Part shown: positions 1 to 7,497 of the stretch, piece by piece
Layout of the letters: the number at the start of each line of letters is the position of its first letter
How positions within the stretch are numbered: the stretch's first letter is position 1
Position numbers and translations under genes: made by a program
NCBI RefSeq assembly: GCF_000243095.1
Contig: NZ_AHJE01000103.1
Span: 1-56,027 of the forward strand
DNA length: 56,027 bases
DNA from: Cupriavidus basilensis OR16
Lineage (GTDB): Bacteria; Pseudomonadota; Gammaproteobacteria; Burkholderiales; Burkholderiaceae
Reading direction: 5' to 3'
The notes under the pieces: generated by a model
What the model was told of the DNA's origin: nothing
The model's database searches: none
The model's input: only the letters and a program-made list of their open reading frames with translations

Positions 1-916
1 GCAGCTTTTCGCCGTAGACCGACAGGATGCCGGACAGGAATTCCTCCAGCTTGGCGTAGTTGAAGGGCTTTTCGCTGCGGAAGACGAACGAACCGATGCG
101 GTCGGTGTGGTTGTGGTGATGGTGGTGGTCGTGCTGGTGACCGTGGCCGTGATCTTGGTCATGGTGGTCATGGTCGCAGTCATCCTCGCAATGGTCGCCA
201 TGGGCGTGCGCGTGGTCGTGATCGTGCTCTTCGGCCTCGGCACGCAGGAAATCCGGGTCGATTTCCAGCTTTTCGTTCAGGTTGAAGCCCCGAAGGTCAA
301 AGATCGTGTCGATTGGCGCTTCGCCAAAATGCGCCGTGCGCACGGGCGCGCGGGGGTTCATATGCAGCAGGCGGTGGCGCAGGTCGGCGATCTCGCCCTC
401 CGGCACCAGGTCGGCCTTGGTCATGAAGATGGCGTCGGCAAAGCCCACCTGGCGCTGCGCTTCTTCCTGCTTGTCGAGCTGCTGGTTGGCGTGCTTGGCG
501 TCCACTAGCGTGATCACGGCGTCCAGCAGGTAGCGCTGGGCGATCTCGTCGTCCATGAAGAAGGTCTGCGCTACGGGGCCGGGGTTGGCCACGCCCGTGG
601 TTTCGATCACGACGCGGTCGAAATCGATCTCGCCGGCGTCGCGCCGGGTCATCAACTGCGACAGCGCCGCCACCAGGTCGCCGCGGATGGTGCAGCAGAT
701 GCAGCCGTTGCTGCAGATGCAGCCGTTGCTCATCTGCACGATCTGCTCGCGGCCATCCTGCACCAGGATCTCGTTGTCGATGTTCTCTTCGCCGAACTCG
801 TTTTCGATCACGGCGATCTTCATGCCGTGCTGCTCGCTCAGGATGCGCTTGAGCAGGGTGGTCTTGCCGCTGCCGAGGAAGCCGGTCAGGATCGTGACCG
901 GAATCAGTTTGGACAT
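1..916 (-). CDS. CobW/COG0523 GTPase, zinc metallochaperone type (C-terminus outside window)
   Basis: A G3E-family GTPase thought to hand metal, here probably zinc, to client proteins in the cytoplasm. The N-terminus carries the P-loop GFLGSGKTT, then ENEFGEE, the cysteine metal motif, a switch region ETTGVANPGP and the guanine-specificity TKAD. Near residues 225-270 there is a long run dominated by His with a few Asp and Cys, a likely metal reservoir, followed by the start of the CobW C-terminal domain (SFVFRSEKPF). About 305 codons lie inside the window; the rest is off the left edge. The start at 916 begins MSKLIPVTIL. It lies 109 bp downstream of zur on the same strand, so co-transcription and zinc-starvation control are likely. 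Oddity: the GCICC motif is preceded by an in-frame duplicate (GCIC-SN-GCICC). The family call is firm; zinc as the metal is inferred from context. Confidence 0.92.
   Translation of the reverse strand, partial: MSKLIPVTILTGFLGSGKTTLLKRILSEQHGMKIAVIENEFGEENIDNEILVQDGREQIVQMSNGCICSNGCICCTIRGDLVAALSQLMTRRDAGEIDFDRVVIETTGVANPGPVAQTFFMDDEIAQRYLLDAVITLVDAKHANQQLDKQEEAQRQVGFADAIFMTKADLVPEGEIADLRHRLLHMNPRAPVRTAHFGEAPIDTIFDLRGFNLNEKLEIDPDFLRAEAEEHDHDHAHAHGDHCEDDCDHDHHDQDHGHGHQHDHHHHHNHTDRIGSFVFRSEKPFNYAKLEEFLSGILSVYGEKL
695..730. repeat. Perfect 18-bp tandem duplication inside the CobW metal motif
   Basis: Two identical 18-bp units (695-712 and 713-730) stand head to tail. On the coding (minus) strand they duplicate six residues, SNGCIC, so the usual single GCICC becomes GCICSNGCICC, adding two cysteines without disturbing the frame. 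Confidence 0.95.
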
Positions 917-1025
917 TATTTTCTCCGGGAAGGGATGCCGCTTTGGCCTGTCGTGCGCGGGTTAAGTGTGGTTTGGGTGACTTGTTCGTTCATTCATGTC
1001 GCGGACGGGCGGGCAGGGCCGCCGC

Positions 1026-1547
1026 TCAGCCATGCTTGCCGTGGGTGCGTGCGCCGCATTCGGCGCAAATGCCGTTGACGGTCAGCTCCACATGCTCAAC
1101 GGCAAAGCCGCTCGGCACCTTGGGCGCGGCTTGCGCCGGCGCGCTGACGCTGTCCAGGCAGAAGGTGCGGTCGCAGCGGTTGCAGTGGAAGTGGCTGTGC
1201 TGCCGATGCACCTGCGCGCGCGCCGCTTCGTGCTCGACCAGGCTGAAGCGGAAAACGCGGTCGTGGCCAGCCCGTTTCTGGGCCAGCCCTTGCTCGACCA
1301 GCCAGTCGAGCACGCGGTACACGGTCACGCGGTCGATCGCTTCGCCATCGGCCGGCATGCGGTCGATCACGGCCTGATGGGTCAGTGGCTCATGGCTCTC
1401 CATCAGGCAGGCCAGGATGCCAAGACGCGGCTGGGTCACACGGGCGCCCAGCTCGCGCAGGCGTTCGTGGGCGGCGTCCAGGGTAGTCGGCGCGGGGGGC
1501 ATGGCGGATCCAGGCATGGCCTGGGTGGGGGAGGGGCTGCTGCTCAT
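1026..1547 (-). CDS. zur: Fur-family transcriptional regulator, zinc uptake regulator type
   Basis: A 173-residue Fur-superfamily repressor. A winged-helix N-terminal half (RVTQPRLGILACL, then DRVTVYRVLDWLVEQGL as recognition helix and wing) is followed by a metal-binding dimerisation half with HRQHSHFHCNRC and a C-terminal CAECGARTHGKHG. The two CxxC pairs and the His cluster are the structural and sensory zinc ligands typical of Zur-like members. It has a proline- and alanine-rich N-terminal extension of about 25 residues. The gene stands first, with the CobW GTPase 109 bp downstream on the same strand, the arrangement expected of a zinc-responsive cassette. Upstream (1590-1666) is an array of 11-bp repeats that may belong to its control region. 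I do not see a clear Zur palindrome. Zur rather than Fur or PerR is inferred mainly from the cobW neighbour. Confidence 0.88.
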   Translation of the reverse strand: MSSSPSPTQAMPGSAMPPAPTTLDAAHERLRELGARVTQPRLGILACLMESHEPLTHQAVIDRMPADGEAIDRVTVYRVLDWLVEQGLAQKRAGHDRVFRFSLVEHEAARAQVHRQHSHFHCNRCDRTFCLDSVSAPAQAAPKVPSGFAVEHVELTVNGICAECGARTHGKHG

Positions 1548-1589
1548 GGACCGATTTAACCATAGCGCTCCGGGTGATGCAATTCAGTT

Positions 1590-1666
1590 GCGTCAACTCA
1601 GCGTCAACTCAGCGTCAACTCAGCATCAACTCGGCATCAACTCGGCGTCAACTCGGCGTCAACGCA
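1590..1666. repeat. 11-bp tandem repeat array, seven copies
   Basis: Seven contiguous 11-bp units of the form GCRTCAACTCR occupy the space between zur and the divergent hydrolase gene, 43-119 bp upstream of the zur start. Copies differ only at the third and last bases, and the seventh ends CGCA. The period is close to one DNA helical turn, so all copies face the same side of the helix. Most copies contain GTCAAC, the complement of GTTGAC. Confidence 0.93.
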
Positions 1667-1759
1667 GCGGCGCAACCGGCATCCGCACCGTCCGCGCCTT
1701 CAGGCTCCCGGATTGCGTCTATCATCGCCAGCAGGTTCCGAGACGCGAGGAGACACCCC

Positions 1760-2659
1760 ATGCAGAACGACGCCAGCGCCCTGCTGTTCCCCAATTTCGA
1801 ACCCTTTCGCCTGCACGTCGGCGACGTCGGGATCGCCGGTGTGCGCGGCGGCTCCGGCCCGCCGCTGTTGCTGCTGCACGGGCATCCGCAGAGCCACCTG
1901 ATCTGGCACAAGGTGGCGCCCGCGCTGGCCGATCGCTTTACCGTCATCGCCACCGACCTGCGCGGCTACGGCAGCAGCAGCGCGCCGCCGGGCGACGCCG
2001 GCTTGGCGACCTATAGCAAGCGCGCCATGGCGCAGGACCAGGTGGCGGTGATGGCGAAACTGGGCTTCGACCGCTTCGCGCTATGCGCCCACGACCGCGG
2101 CGCGCGCGTGGCGCACCGGCTGATCGCGGACCACCCGGGCCGTGTCGCGCGCGCCATGCTGCTGGACATCGCGCCCACGCTGGCCATGTACGAGCGCACC
2201 AGCATGGCGTTTGCCGCCGCCTACTGGCACTGGTTCTTCCTGATCCAGCCGGCGCCGTTCCCGGAAACGCTGATCAACGCCGAGCCCGAGTTCTACCTTA
2301 ACAAGCTGATGGGCCTGCGTCATGCCGGGCTAAGCCCGTTCGTGCCCGACGCGATGGCCGCCTACACCGCTGCCATGCGCGATCCCGCCCGCGTGCACGC
2401 GATGTGCGAGGACTACCGCGCGGCAGCCACCATCGACCTGGACCATGACCGCGCGGACCGCGCCGCTGGCCACCGGCTGGATTGTCCGCTGCGCGTGCTG
2501 TGGGGCGAGCACGGCGTGGTGGCCCGCTGTTTCGAGCCGCTGTCGCTGTGGCAGGAGGTGGCGAGCGAGGTCAGCGGCCGCGCGGTGCCTTGCGGGCACT
2601 ACATCCCGGAGGAGGCGCCCGAAGCGCTGCAGGAGGAAATGCTCGGTTTCTTTTGCTGA
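1760..2659 (+). CDS. Alpha/beta hydrolase, haloacetate (fluoroacetate) dehalogenase-like
   Basis: A 299-residue cytoplasmic alpha/beta hydrolase closest in pattern to fluoroacetate dehalogenases, which remove halide from haloacetates by Asp attack. Visible elements: oxyanion segment LLLHGHPQSH (37-46), DLRGYGSS (66-73), nucleophile motif HDRGARVAHR with Asp112, the cap segment YWHWFFLIQPAP whose His-Trp pair matches halide-pocket residues of the family, CEDYRAA, and the catalytic His in GHYIPEE near the C-terminus. An Arg pair (R113, R116) that binds substrate carboxylate in this family is present. I chose ATG 1760, behind GAGGAGAC, because the longer open frame runs back into the 11-bp repeats. 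It is divergent from zur with no obvious partners. Some relatives are ordinary hydrolases, so the substrate is inference. Confidence 0.85.
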   Translation: MQNDASALLFPNFEPFRLHVGDVGIAGVRGGSGPPLLLLHGHPQSHLIWHKVAPALADRFTVIATDLRGYGSSSAPPGDAGLATYSKRAMAQDQVAVMAKLGFDRFALCAHDRGARVAHRLIADHPGRVARAMLLDIAPTLAMYERTSMAFAAAYWHWFFLIQPAPFPETLINAEPEFYLNKLMGLRHAGLSPFVPDAMAAYTAAMRDPARVHAMCEDYRAAATIDLDHDRADRAAGHRLDCPLRVLWGEHGVVARCFEPLSLWQEVASEVSGRAVPCGHYIPEEAPEALQEEMLGFFC

Positions 2660-2965
2660 TCTTCCCTTGCCATCCTGTTGCGCGCCGATTCCCGCGGGCT
2701 GCGCCGAGTTCGATACATTTGGCGTGCATTTGCGAAGAAATGTCTTAGCGGGTTATTCCGGATATTTGCCACTTTTCGACATTGATAGCATTGCGCTCCG
2801 GTCGCGCGGCCCAAGCTGCGGCGTCCGTATGCGCTGTGCCCGCGTCATGGTCGGCGCTGCCGCCCGGATCGGGCTGGCAGCGCAGGAATGGCAGCGCCCG
2901 ACAGGGTGCGCCACTCCGGCCGGGGCAGCGTCGGAACGGGAATAGCAGGGTATCCAGGAGATAGC
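2660..2965. other. Intergenic region without a supported gene
   Basis: This 306-bp stretch between the hydrolase and the Bug receptor is less GC-rich in its middle (about 2715-2790), which suggests promoter DNA for the receptor. I see no convincing -35/-10 pair, RNA element or conserved small reading frame. A good ribosome site (CCAGGAGATAGC) directly precedes the receptor start. Confidence 0.4.
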
Positions 2966-3952
2966 ATGAAACGAGTTGCACAGTTTGTGGCTGCCGCGCT
3001 GACGGTTGGCGTAATGGGGGTGCATGCGGGCGCGCAGGCAGAGGAATTCCCCGGCAGCAAGCCGGTATCGGTCGTGGTGCCGTTTGCCGCTGGCGGCCCG
3101 ACCGACAAGGTCTCGCGCGAGCTGGTCATGATCATGTCCAAGCACCTGGGTACCACGATGGTGATCGAGAACCTGGGCGGCGCGGGCGGCACCATCGGCG
3201 CCAAGAAGGTTGCGCAGGCCAAGGGGGACGGCTACACCATCCTGATCCACCATATCGGCATGTCCACCGCGCCGGCGCTATACCGCAACCTCGGCTTCGA
3301 CCCGCTCAAGGACTTTGAAACCGTGGGCGAGATCGCCGACGTGCCGATGGTGATGGTCGGCAACAAGAACCTGCCGCCGGCCAGCTTCAAGGAGCTGCTG
3401 CCCTACATCAAGGCCAATGCCAGCAAGTTGTCGCTGGCCAATGCCGGCATCGGCTCGGCCTCGCACCTGTGCGGCCTGCTCTTCCTGAGCGCGATCCAGA
3501 CCGATCTGACCACGGTGCCCTACAAGGGCACGGCGCCGGCGCTGACCGATATCCTGGGCGGCCAGGTCAACCTGATGTGCGACCAGACCACCAATATCGC
3601 AGGCCAGCTCAAGGCGGGTGCGCTCAAGCCCTATGCGGCCATGCAGAGCCGCCGCGTGGAAGCCTTCAAGGACATCCCGACGGCCGCAGAGCAAGGCCTG
3701 CCGGGTGTCGAAGTGAAGATCTGGCACGCCATGTACGCGCCCAAGGGCACGCCCAAGCCAGTGGTGGACAAGCTCTCGGCAGCGCTGCAAAAAGCGGTGA
3801 CGGATCCGACTTTCCGCGCCAAGATGGCTGAGCTGGGCGCCGAAGCCGTGCCCGCGCAGCGCGCCACGCCGGAATCGCTGAAGACCTTCCTGGCCGGGGA
3901 GATCGGCAAGTGGAGCCCGGTCATCAAGAAGGCCGGCGTCTACGCCGACTGA
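2966..3952 (+). CDS. Bug-family tripartite tricarboxylate transporter substrate-binding protein
   Basis: A 328-residue periplasmic solute receptor of the TctC/Bug family, which captures small carboxylates. Residues 1-26 form a Sec signal peptide (MKRVAQFVAAALTVG, cut near AQA-EE). The mature part starts with the family signature PVSVVVPFAAGGPTDKVSR and continues with NLGGAGGTIGA, the GIGSASHL ligand loop, YKGTAPALTDILGGQVNLM and the C-terminal PTFRAKMAELGAE. No TctA or TctB membrane partner is nearby, as is usual for the many orphan Bug receptors of Burkholderiales, so the ligand cannot be deduced. A strong terminator follows 50 bp after the stop, so the gene looks monocistronic. Confidence 0.94.
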   Translation: MKRVAQFVAAALTVGVMGVHAGAQAEEFPGSKPVSVVVPFAAGGPTDKVSRELVMIMSKHLGTTMVIENLGGAGGTIGAKKVAQAKGDGYTILIHHIGMSTAPALYRNLGFDPLKDFETVGEIADVPMVMVGNKNLPPASFKELLPYIKANASKLSLANAGIGSASHLCGLLFLSAIQTDLTTVPYKGTAPALTDILGGQVNLMCDQTTNIAGQLKAGALKPYAAMQSRRVEAFKDIPTAAEQGLPGVEVKIWHAMYAPKGTPKPVVDKLSAALQKAVTDPTFRAKMAELGAEAVPAQRATPESLKTFLAGEIGKWSPVIKKAGVYAD

Positions 3953-4001
3953 CCGGGCGCACGGATCGCCCTCGTCCGCGGGCAGCCGCCCGTGGATGGT
4001 G

Positions 4002-4032
4002 AAAAGGCCACGCACGAGATGCGTGGCCTTTT
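4002..4032 (+). terminator. Rho-independent terminator after the Bug receptor gene
   Basis: A perfect 13-bp stem (4002-4014 with 4020-4032, core GGCCACGCA) and a 5-nt loop end in TTTTGTTTT. It is near-symmetric, but it faces the receptor gene on the left and hslV on the right, so it serves the plus-strand receptor transcript. Confidence 0.93.
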
Positions 4033-4198
4033 GTTTTCCAGCGGCATTGCCCGCGCGCGCAGGCGGCCGCCTCGTCTATATTGGTCTGATTGCCTTCGAC
4101 GCGGCAAGGAATGCGCACGGTGGACCTCGCACGGCGGCCCTTGAATTCGGCCACCCCCGTCGCCACCTACCTCTCCGACACATTCTCGCGAAGCCATC

Positions 4199-4735
4199 AT
4201 GGAACAGTATCACGGCACTACCATCGTCAGCGTCCGGCGCGGCAACCAGGTTGCAGTCGGCGGTGACGGCCAGGTCACACTCGGCAATATTGTGATGAAG
4301 GGCACGGCCCGCAAGGTCCGCCGCATCTACAACGGCAAGGTACTGGTTGGCTTCGCCGGCAGCACCGCCGATGCCTTCTCGCTGCTTGACCGCTTCGAGG
4401 CCAAGCTGGAGAAGTACCAGGGCAACCTGACCCGCGCCGCCGTCGACCTCGCCAAGGACTGGCGCTCGGATCGCGCGCTGCGCCGGCTCGAGGCCATGCT
4501 GATCACCGCCGACCGCGACACCACGCTGGTGATCACCGGCAACGGCGATGTGCTCGACCCTGAAGGCGGCGTGGCCGCGATCGGCTCGGGCGGTGCTTAT
4601 GCCCAGTCGGCGGCCAAGGCGCTGGTGGAGAACACCGAGCTTTCGCCCAAGGACATCGTCGAGAAGTCGCTGGGCATCGCCGGCGAGCTCTGCATCTACA
4701 CCAACACCAATTTCGTCATCGAGACGCTGGAATGA
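4199..4735 (+). CDS. hslV: ATP-dependent protease peptidase subunit HslV (ClpQ)
   Basis: The proteolytic subunit of the two-component HslUV protease, 178 residues. It starts with the short propeptide MEQYHG and then TTIVSVRRGNQV, so Thr7 becomes the N-terminal nucleophile after processing. Other family features are GDGQVTLGN, the KVRRIYNGKVLVGFAGSTADA segment and a C-terminal YTNTNFVIE. Twelve HslV subunits form two hexameric rings capped by HslU in the cytoplasm. hslU follows 92 bp later on the same strand, as in most proteobacteria. I looked for a sigma-32 promoter upstream and found only a CTTGAA (4140-4145) with no properly spaced -10 partner. Confidence 0.97.
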   Translation: MEQYHGTTIVSVRRGNQVAVGGDGQVTLGNIVMKGTARKVRRIYNGKVLVGFAGSTADAFSLLDRFEAKLEKYQGNLTRAAVDLAKDWRSDRALRRLEAMLITADRDTTLVITGNGDVLDPEGGVAAIGSGGAYAQSAAKALVENTELSPKDIVEKSLGIAGELCIYTNTNFVIETLE

Positions 4736-4827
4736 GCGTCGGCCGGCCGCGCAATCGCCTGACGCGCGGCCGCCTGGGCCCGGATGCCGCCCCGCTCCGG
4801 TCCGTCGTCTTCCTCTGAACGGATACC

Positions 4828-6159
4828 ATGTCGCATACCATGACCCCGTCGGAAATTGTTTCCGAACTCGACAAGCACATCATCGGCCAGACCAAGGCCA
4901 AGAAAGCGGTAGCGGTTGCGCTGCGCAATCGCTGGCGCCGCCAGCAGGTGGAAGAACCGCTGCGCCAGGAAATCACGCCCAAGAACATCCTGATGATCGG
5001 GCCGACCGGCGTCGGCAAGACCGAGATCGCGCGCCGCCTGGCCAAGCTGGCCGATGCGCCGTTCATCAAGATCGAGGCCACGAAGTTCACCGAAGTGGGC
5101 TACGTGGGCCGCGACGTGGACACCATCGTGCGCGACCTCGCCGAGATGGCGGTCAAGCAGGCGCGCGAATCCGAAATGAAGAAGGTGCGCGCCAAGGCCG
5201 AGGAAGCCGCCGAGGACCGCCTGCTCGACGTGCTGCTGCCGCCGCCGCGCGATATCGGCTTCAACCAGCCCGAGGAAAAGGATTCCAACACCCGTCAGGT
5301 GTTCCGCAAGAAGCTGCGCGAGGGTCAGCTTGACGACAAGGAAATCGAGCTCGAGGTTGCCGCCGGCTCGCCGAACATGGACATCATGGGTCCTCCGGGC
5401 ATGGAAGACATGACCGAGCAGATCCGTACCATGTTTGCCGGCCTGGGCCAGGGCAAGAAGGCGCGCCGCAAGATGAAGGTGCACGAAGCCTTCAAGCTGC
5501 TGATCGACGAGGAAGCCGCCAAGCTGCTCAATGACGAAGAGGTCAAGCACAAGGCGGTGGCCAACGTCGAGCAGAACGGCATCGTGTTCCTGGACGAGAT
5601 CGACAAGATCGCCAGCCGCAGCGAAGTGGGCGGCGCCGAAGTATCGCGCCAGGGCGTGCAGCGCGACCTGCTGCCGCTGGTCGAGGGCACCACGGTGAAT
5701 ACCAAGTACGGCATGATCAAGACCGATCACATCCTGTTCATTGCCTCCGGTGCGTTCCACCTGTCCAAGCCGAGCGACCTGATCCCCGAGCTGCAAGGCC
5801 GCTTCCCGATCCGCGTTGAGTTGGAATCGTTGTCGGTGTCCGACTTCGAGGCCATCCTGACGCAGACCGATGCCAGCCTGACCAAGCAATACCAGGCGCT
5901 GCTGAACACCGAGCAGGTGCAGCTTGTGTTCGCGCCGGATGGCATCCGCCGGCTGGCCGAGATCGCTTTCTCGGTCAACGAGAAGGTCGAGAACATCGGT
6001 GCGCGCCGCTTGTACACGGTGATGGAGCGGCTGCTGGAGGACCTGTCCTTCCACGCCACCAAGTCATCGGGCGAGACGGTTACCATCGACGCGGCCTATG
6101 TGGACGAACGCCTGGGAGACCTGGCTGGCAACGAGGACCTGTCGCGCTACGTGCTGTAA
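4828..6159 (+). CDS. hslU: ATP-dependent protease ATPase subunit HslU (ClpY)
   Basis: The AAA+ unfoldase that feeds substrates to HslV, 443 residues, normal length. It shows the N-terminal TPSEIVSELDKHIIGQ, Walker A GPTGVGKT (58-65), the pore-loop region around TEVGYVGRDV, a charged intermediate (I) domain rich in Glu/Lys/Arg (about 110-240), Walker B IVFLDEIDKI, sensor 1 FIASGAFH, the arginine-finger region PELQGRFPIRVEL and the C-terminal tail DLSRYVL, which docks into HslV. Gene order hslV-hslU, and a strong terminator 30 bp after the stop, indicate a bicistronic unit. Confidence 0.98.
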   Translation: MSHTMTPSEIVSELDKHIIGQTKAKKAVAVALRNRWRRQQVEEPLRQEITPKNILMIGPTGVGKTEIARRLAKLADAPFIKIEATKFTEVGYVGRDVDTIVRDLAEMAVKQARESEMKKVRAKAEEAAEDRLLDVLLPPPRDIGFNQPEEKDSNTRQVFRKKLREGQLDDKEIELEVAAGSPNMDIMGPPGMEDMTEQIRTMFAGLGQGKKARRKMKVHEAFKLLIDEEAAKLLNDEEVKHKAVANVEQNGIVFLDEIDKIASRSEVGGAEVSRQGVQRDLLPLVEGTTVNTKYGMIKTDHILFIASGAFHLSKPSDLIPELQGRFPIRVELESLSVSDFEAILTQTDASLTKQYQALLNTEQVQLVFAPDGIRRLAEIAFSVNEKVENIGARRLYTVMERLLEDLSFHATKSSGETVTIDAAYVDERLGDLAGNEDLSRYVL

Positions 6160-6189
6160 GCCTGAGCCTGGTTCCGCGGCATCCCGCGA

Positions 6190-6217
6190 CAAAGGGCGCA
6201 CTTCGGTGCGCCCTTTG
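6190..6217 (+). terminator. Rho-independent terminator after hslU
   Basis: A stem of CAAAGGGCGCAC pairing with GTGCGCCCTTTG around a TTCG tetraloop, followed by TTGTTTT. It may also serve the convergent ycnI-like gene, whose stop lies 20 bp further on. Confidence 0.93.
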
Positions 6218-6237
6218 TTGTTTTGCGATGTGCCCGC

Positions 6238-6789
6238 TCAGTGCGCGTGCACATGCGCCGCCGGCATCGGCGCGCTCAGCTCCAGCTCCGCCGCCGGCGT
6301 CTTCAGCTCGCGCGGGCTCTGGCCATCCGCAGGGACCTGCGTCCACTCGGTACGGCCGTCCTCGCACTCCTGGACCACTGGGAAATAGAGCTTTCCGGCT
6401 TGCTCCGGCAGCTTCATCAGCATCACGAACTCGTCGAAATGCGCGTCGGCCAGCGTGCCGGCAAACCAGCGCAGCGTGCGCACGTCCTCGCTCACGGTCT
6501 TGCCGTGCGAGGCATAGGGCTTGGCCAGCGGCGCGCGTTTCACTTCCAGTTGCCAGCCCGCCTTGGGCTGCGGATGGGCACCTTGCACGCCTTCGGGGAT
6601 GGTCACGGTGATGGACCGGGTGGCGCTGCCGTTGCAGCCGTGACCCACCATCAGCGCGCCTTTGAAGTAGCTGCCCGCTGTTGCTGTCTTCTGCTCGAAC
6701 ACGATGTGGGAAAGCGCGGCGGGCGCCCAGCTGGCGCCGAGCGAGGCCAGCGCGATGGTCACTGCGGGCCGCAGGCGGGATGCGGTCAT
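6238..6789 (-). CDS. YcnI-like (DUF1775) exported copper-binding protein
   Basis: A 183-residue exported protein of the DUF1775/YcnI family, linked to periplasmic copper handling. An N-terminal signal peptide (MTASRLRPAVTIALASLG) is predicted to be cleaved after ALS, leaving His as the first mature residue (HIVFEQ). That free N-terminal His is the copper ligand described for the family. Further marks are GHGCNGSATRSITVTIPEG, the GWQLEV tryptophan segment, EFVMLMKLPE and a C-terminal AHVHAH that could add metal affinity. A broken PCu(A)C copper chaperone lies 3 kb away, but the two are not in one operon. No membrane anchor is visible at the C-terminus. Confidence 0.86.
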   Translation of the reverse strand: MTASRLRPAVTIALASLGASWAPAALSHIVFEQKTATAGSYFKGALMVGHGCNGSATRSITVTIPEGVQGAHPQPKAGWQLEVKRAPLAKPYASHGKTVSEDVRTLRWFAGTLADAHFDEFVMLMKLPEQAGKLYFPVVQECEDGRTEWTQVPADGQSPRELKTPAAELELSAPMPAAHVHAH

Positions 6790-7177
6790 GTGGATTCTCC
6801 AGGGAAGCGCGCCAGTCTAGCGCCGATGGCGGTCGCCGGCGCTGCGGCGCACAGCCGCAGCGCCACGGCGCCGCCTGCCCAGGGAATCATGCCGGCATTG
6901 TCTTGCGCGGCTTTCGGAGCGTGACGCCTGATCGCAGCTGTGTGTTCGATGATGTTCGCCGGCCCTGCCGCCTTCACGCATGACGCATGCCGCGCCAGCA
7001 GCTAGAACGCACGGCTAAGACAAGCTCGTAAAGAGAAGAGTAAGACAGGTAAGCATTCGTAAGCACGCTGGTGCGTGTTGCGATGCAATGCCAAAGTGGC
7101 GGCCGGCACGATCGAACGATCGCAGCCGGCCGGTTTGTACCCGCTTTCTCAACCACCAACCAGGCAGGAGAACCGAA
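6790..7177. other. Divergent intergenic region without a supported gene
   Basis: 388 bp between the divergent ycnI-like gene and the small exported protein. A 63-codon minus-strand frame lies in it but has no family resemblance or good ribosome site. From about 7010 to 7090 the DNA is A/T-richer and probably holds the promoter of the small protein. At 7109-7122 there is CGATCG-AA-CGATCG, two copies of a self-complementary hexamer, which might be an operator. Confidence 0.4.
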
Positions 7178-7474
7178 ATGAAACGCGAGCTACTGTCCTC
7201 GTTCGGCGTGCTGTGCGGCCTTGCCGCGGCAACCGTCTTTCTCTGCGTGCGCCCGGAGGCCGCGCCCGTACTGCGCCAGGCGAGCGCGCCCGTTGTGGCG
7301 AAGCCCGCGATGTTGGCCAGCGTCACGCCGCAAGCCGCGGTGGAGCTGGCTGTGCAGGCCGGCGATCTTGGCTCGCGCGCCGATCGCCACGCCAGCGACG
7401 CCCTGCGCGTGGCCGAGCAATCCCCCGGGCGGGAAGAGGATCTGGACTGGGACTACGTCCAGTTGCGCCTCTGA
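7178..7474 (+). CDS. Small membrane-anchored or exported protein of unknown function
   Basis: 98 residues, not recognised. The start ATG at 7178 follows a good ribosome site (GGCAGGAGAACCGAA). Residues 1-25 (MKRELLSSFGVLCGLAAATV) form a positively charged, hydrophobic segment that is either an uncleaved anchor or a signal peptide. After it come an Ala/Pro/Val-rich linker and a short acidic tail ending DLDWDYVQLRL. It converges on regA, whose stop is only 24 bp beyond. A real gene is likely from the ribosome site and codon usage, but nothing in it indicates a role. Confidence 0.6.
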   Translation: MKRELLSSFGVLCGLAAATVFLCVRPEAAPVLRQASAPVVAKPAMLASVTPQAAVELAVQAGDLGSRADRHASDALRVAEQSPGREEDLDWDYVQLRL

Positions 7475-7497
7475 ACTTGCCGAATCCCGGCGATTGC

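Noticed and set aside
1590..1666. CRISPR array or origin iterons
   Set aside because: The repeats are only 11 bp and directly adjacent, with no spacers, no cas genes and no replication genes nearby.
4047..4160. Sigma-32 promoter for hslVU
   Set aside because: CTTGAA is present at 4140-4145 but no CCCCAT-like -10 occurs at proper spacing.
4696..6054. 452-codon open frame antisense to hslU
   Set aside because: It is a His/Leu/Gly-rich shadow typical of high-GC antisense frames. hslU on the other strand is a full, motif-complete gene.
6786..6977. 63-codon minus-strand gene upstream of the ycnI-like gene
   Set aside because: No ribosome site or family resemblance. It lies in what should be the ycnI promoter.
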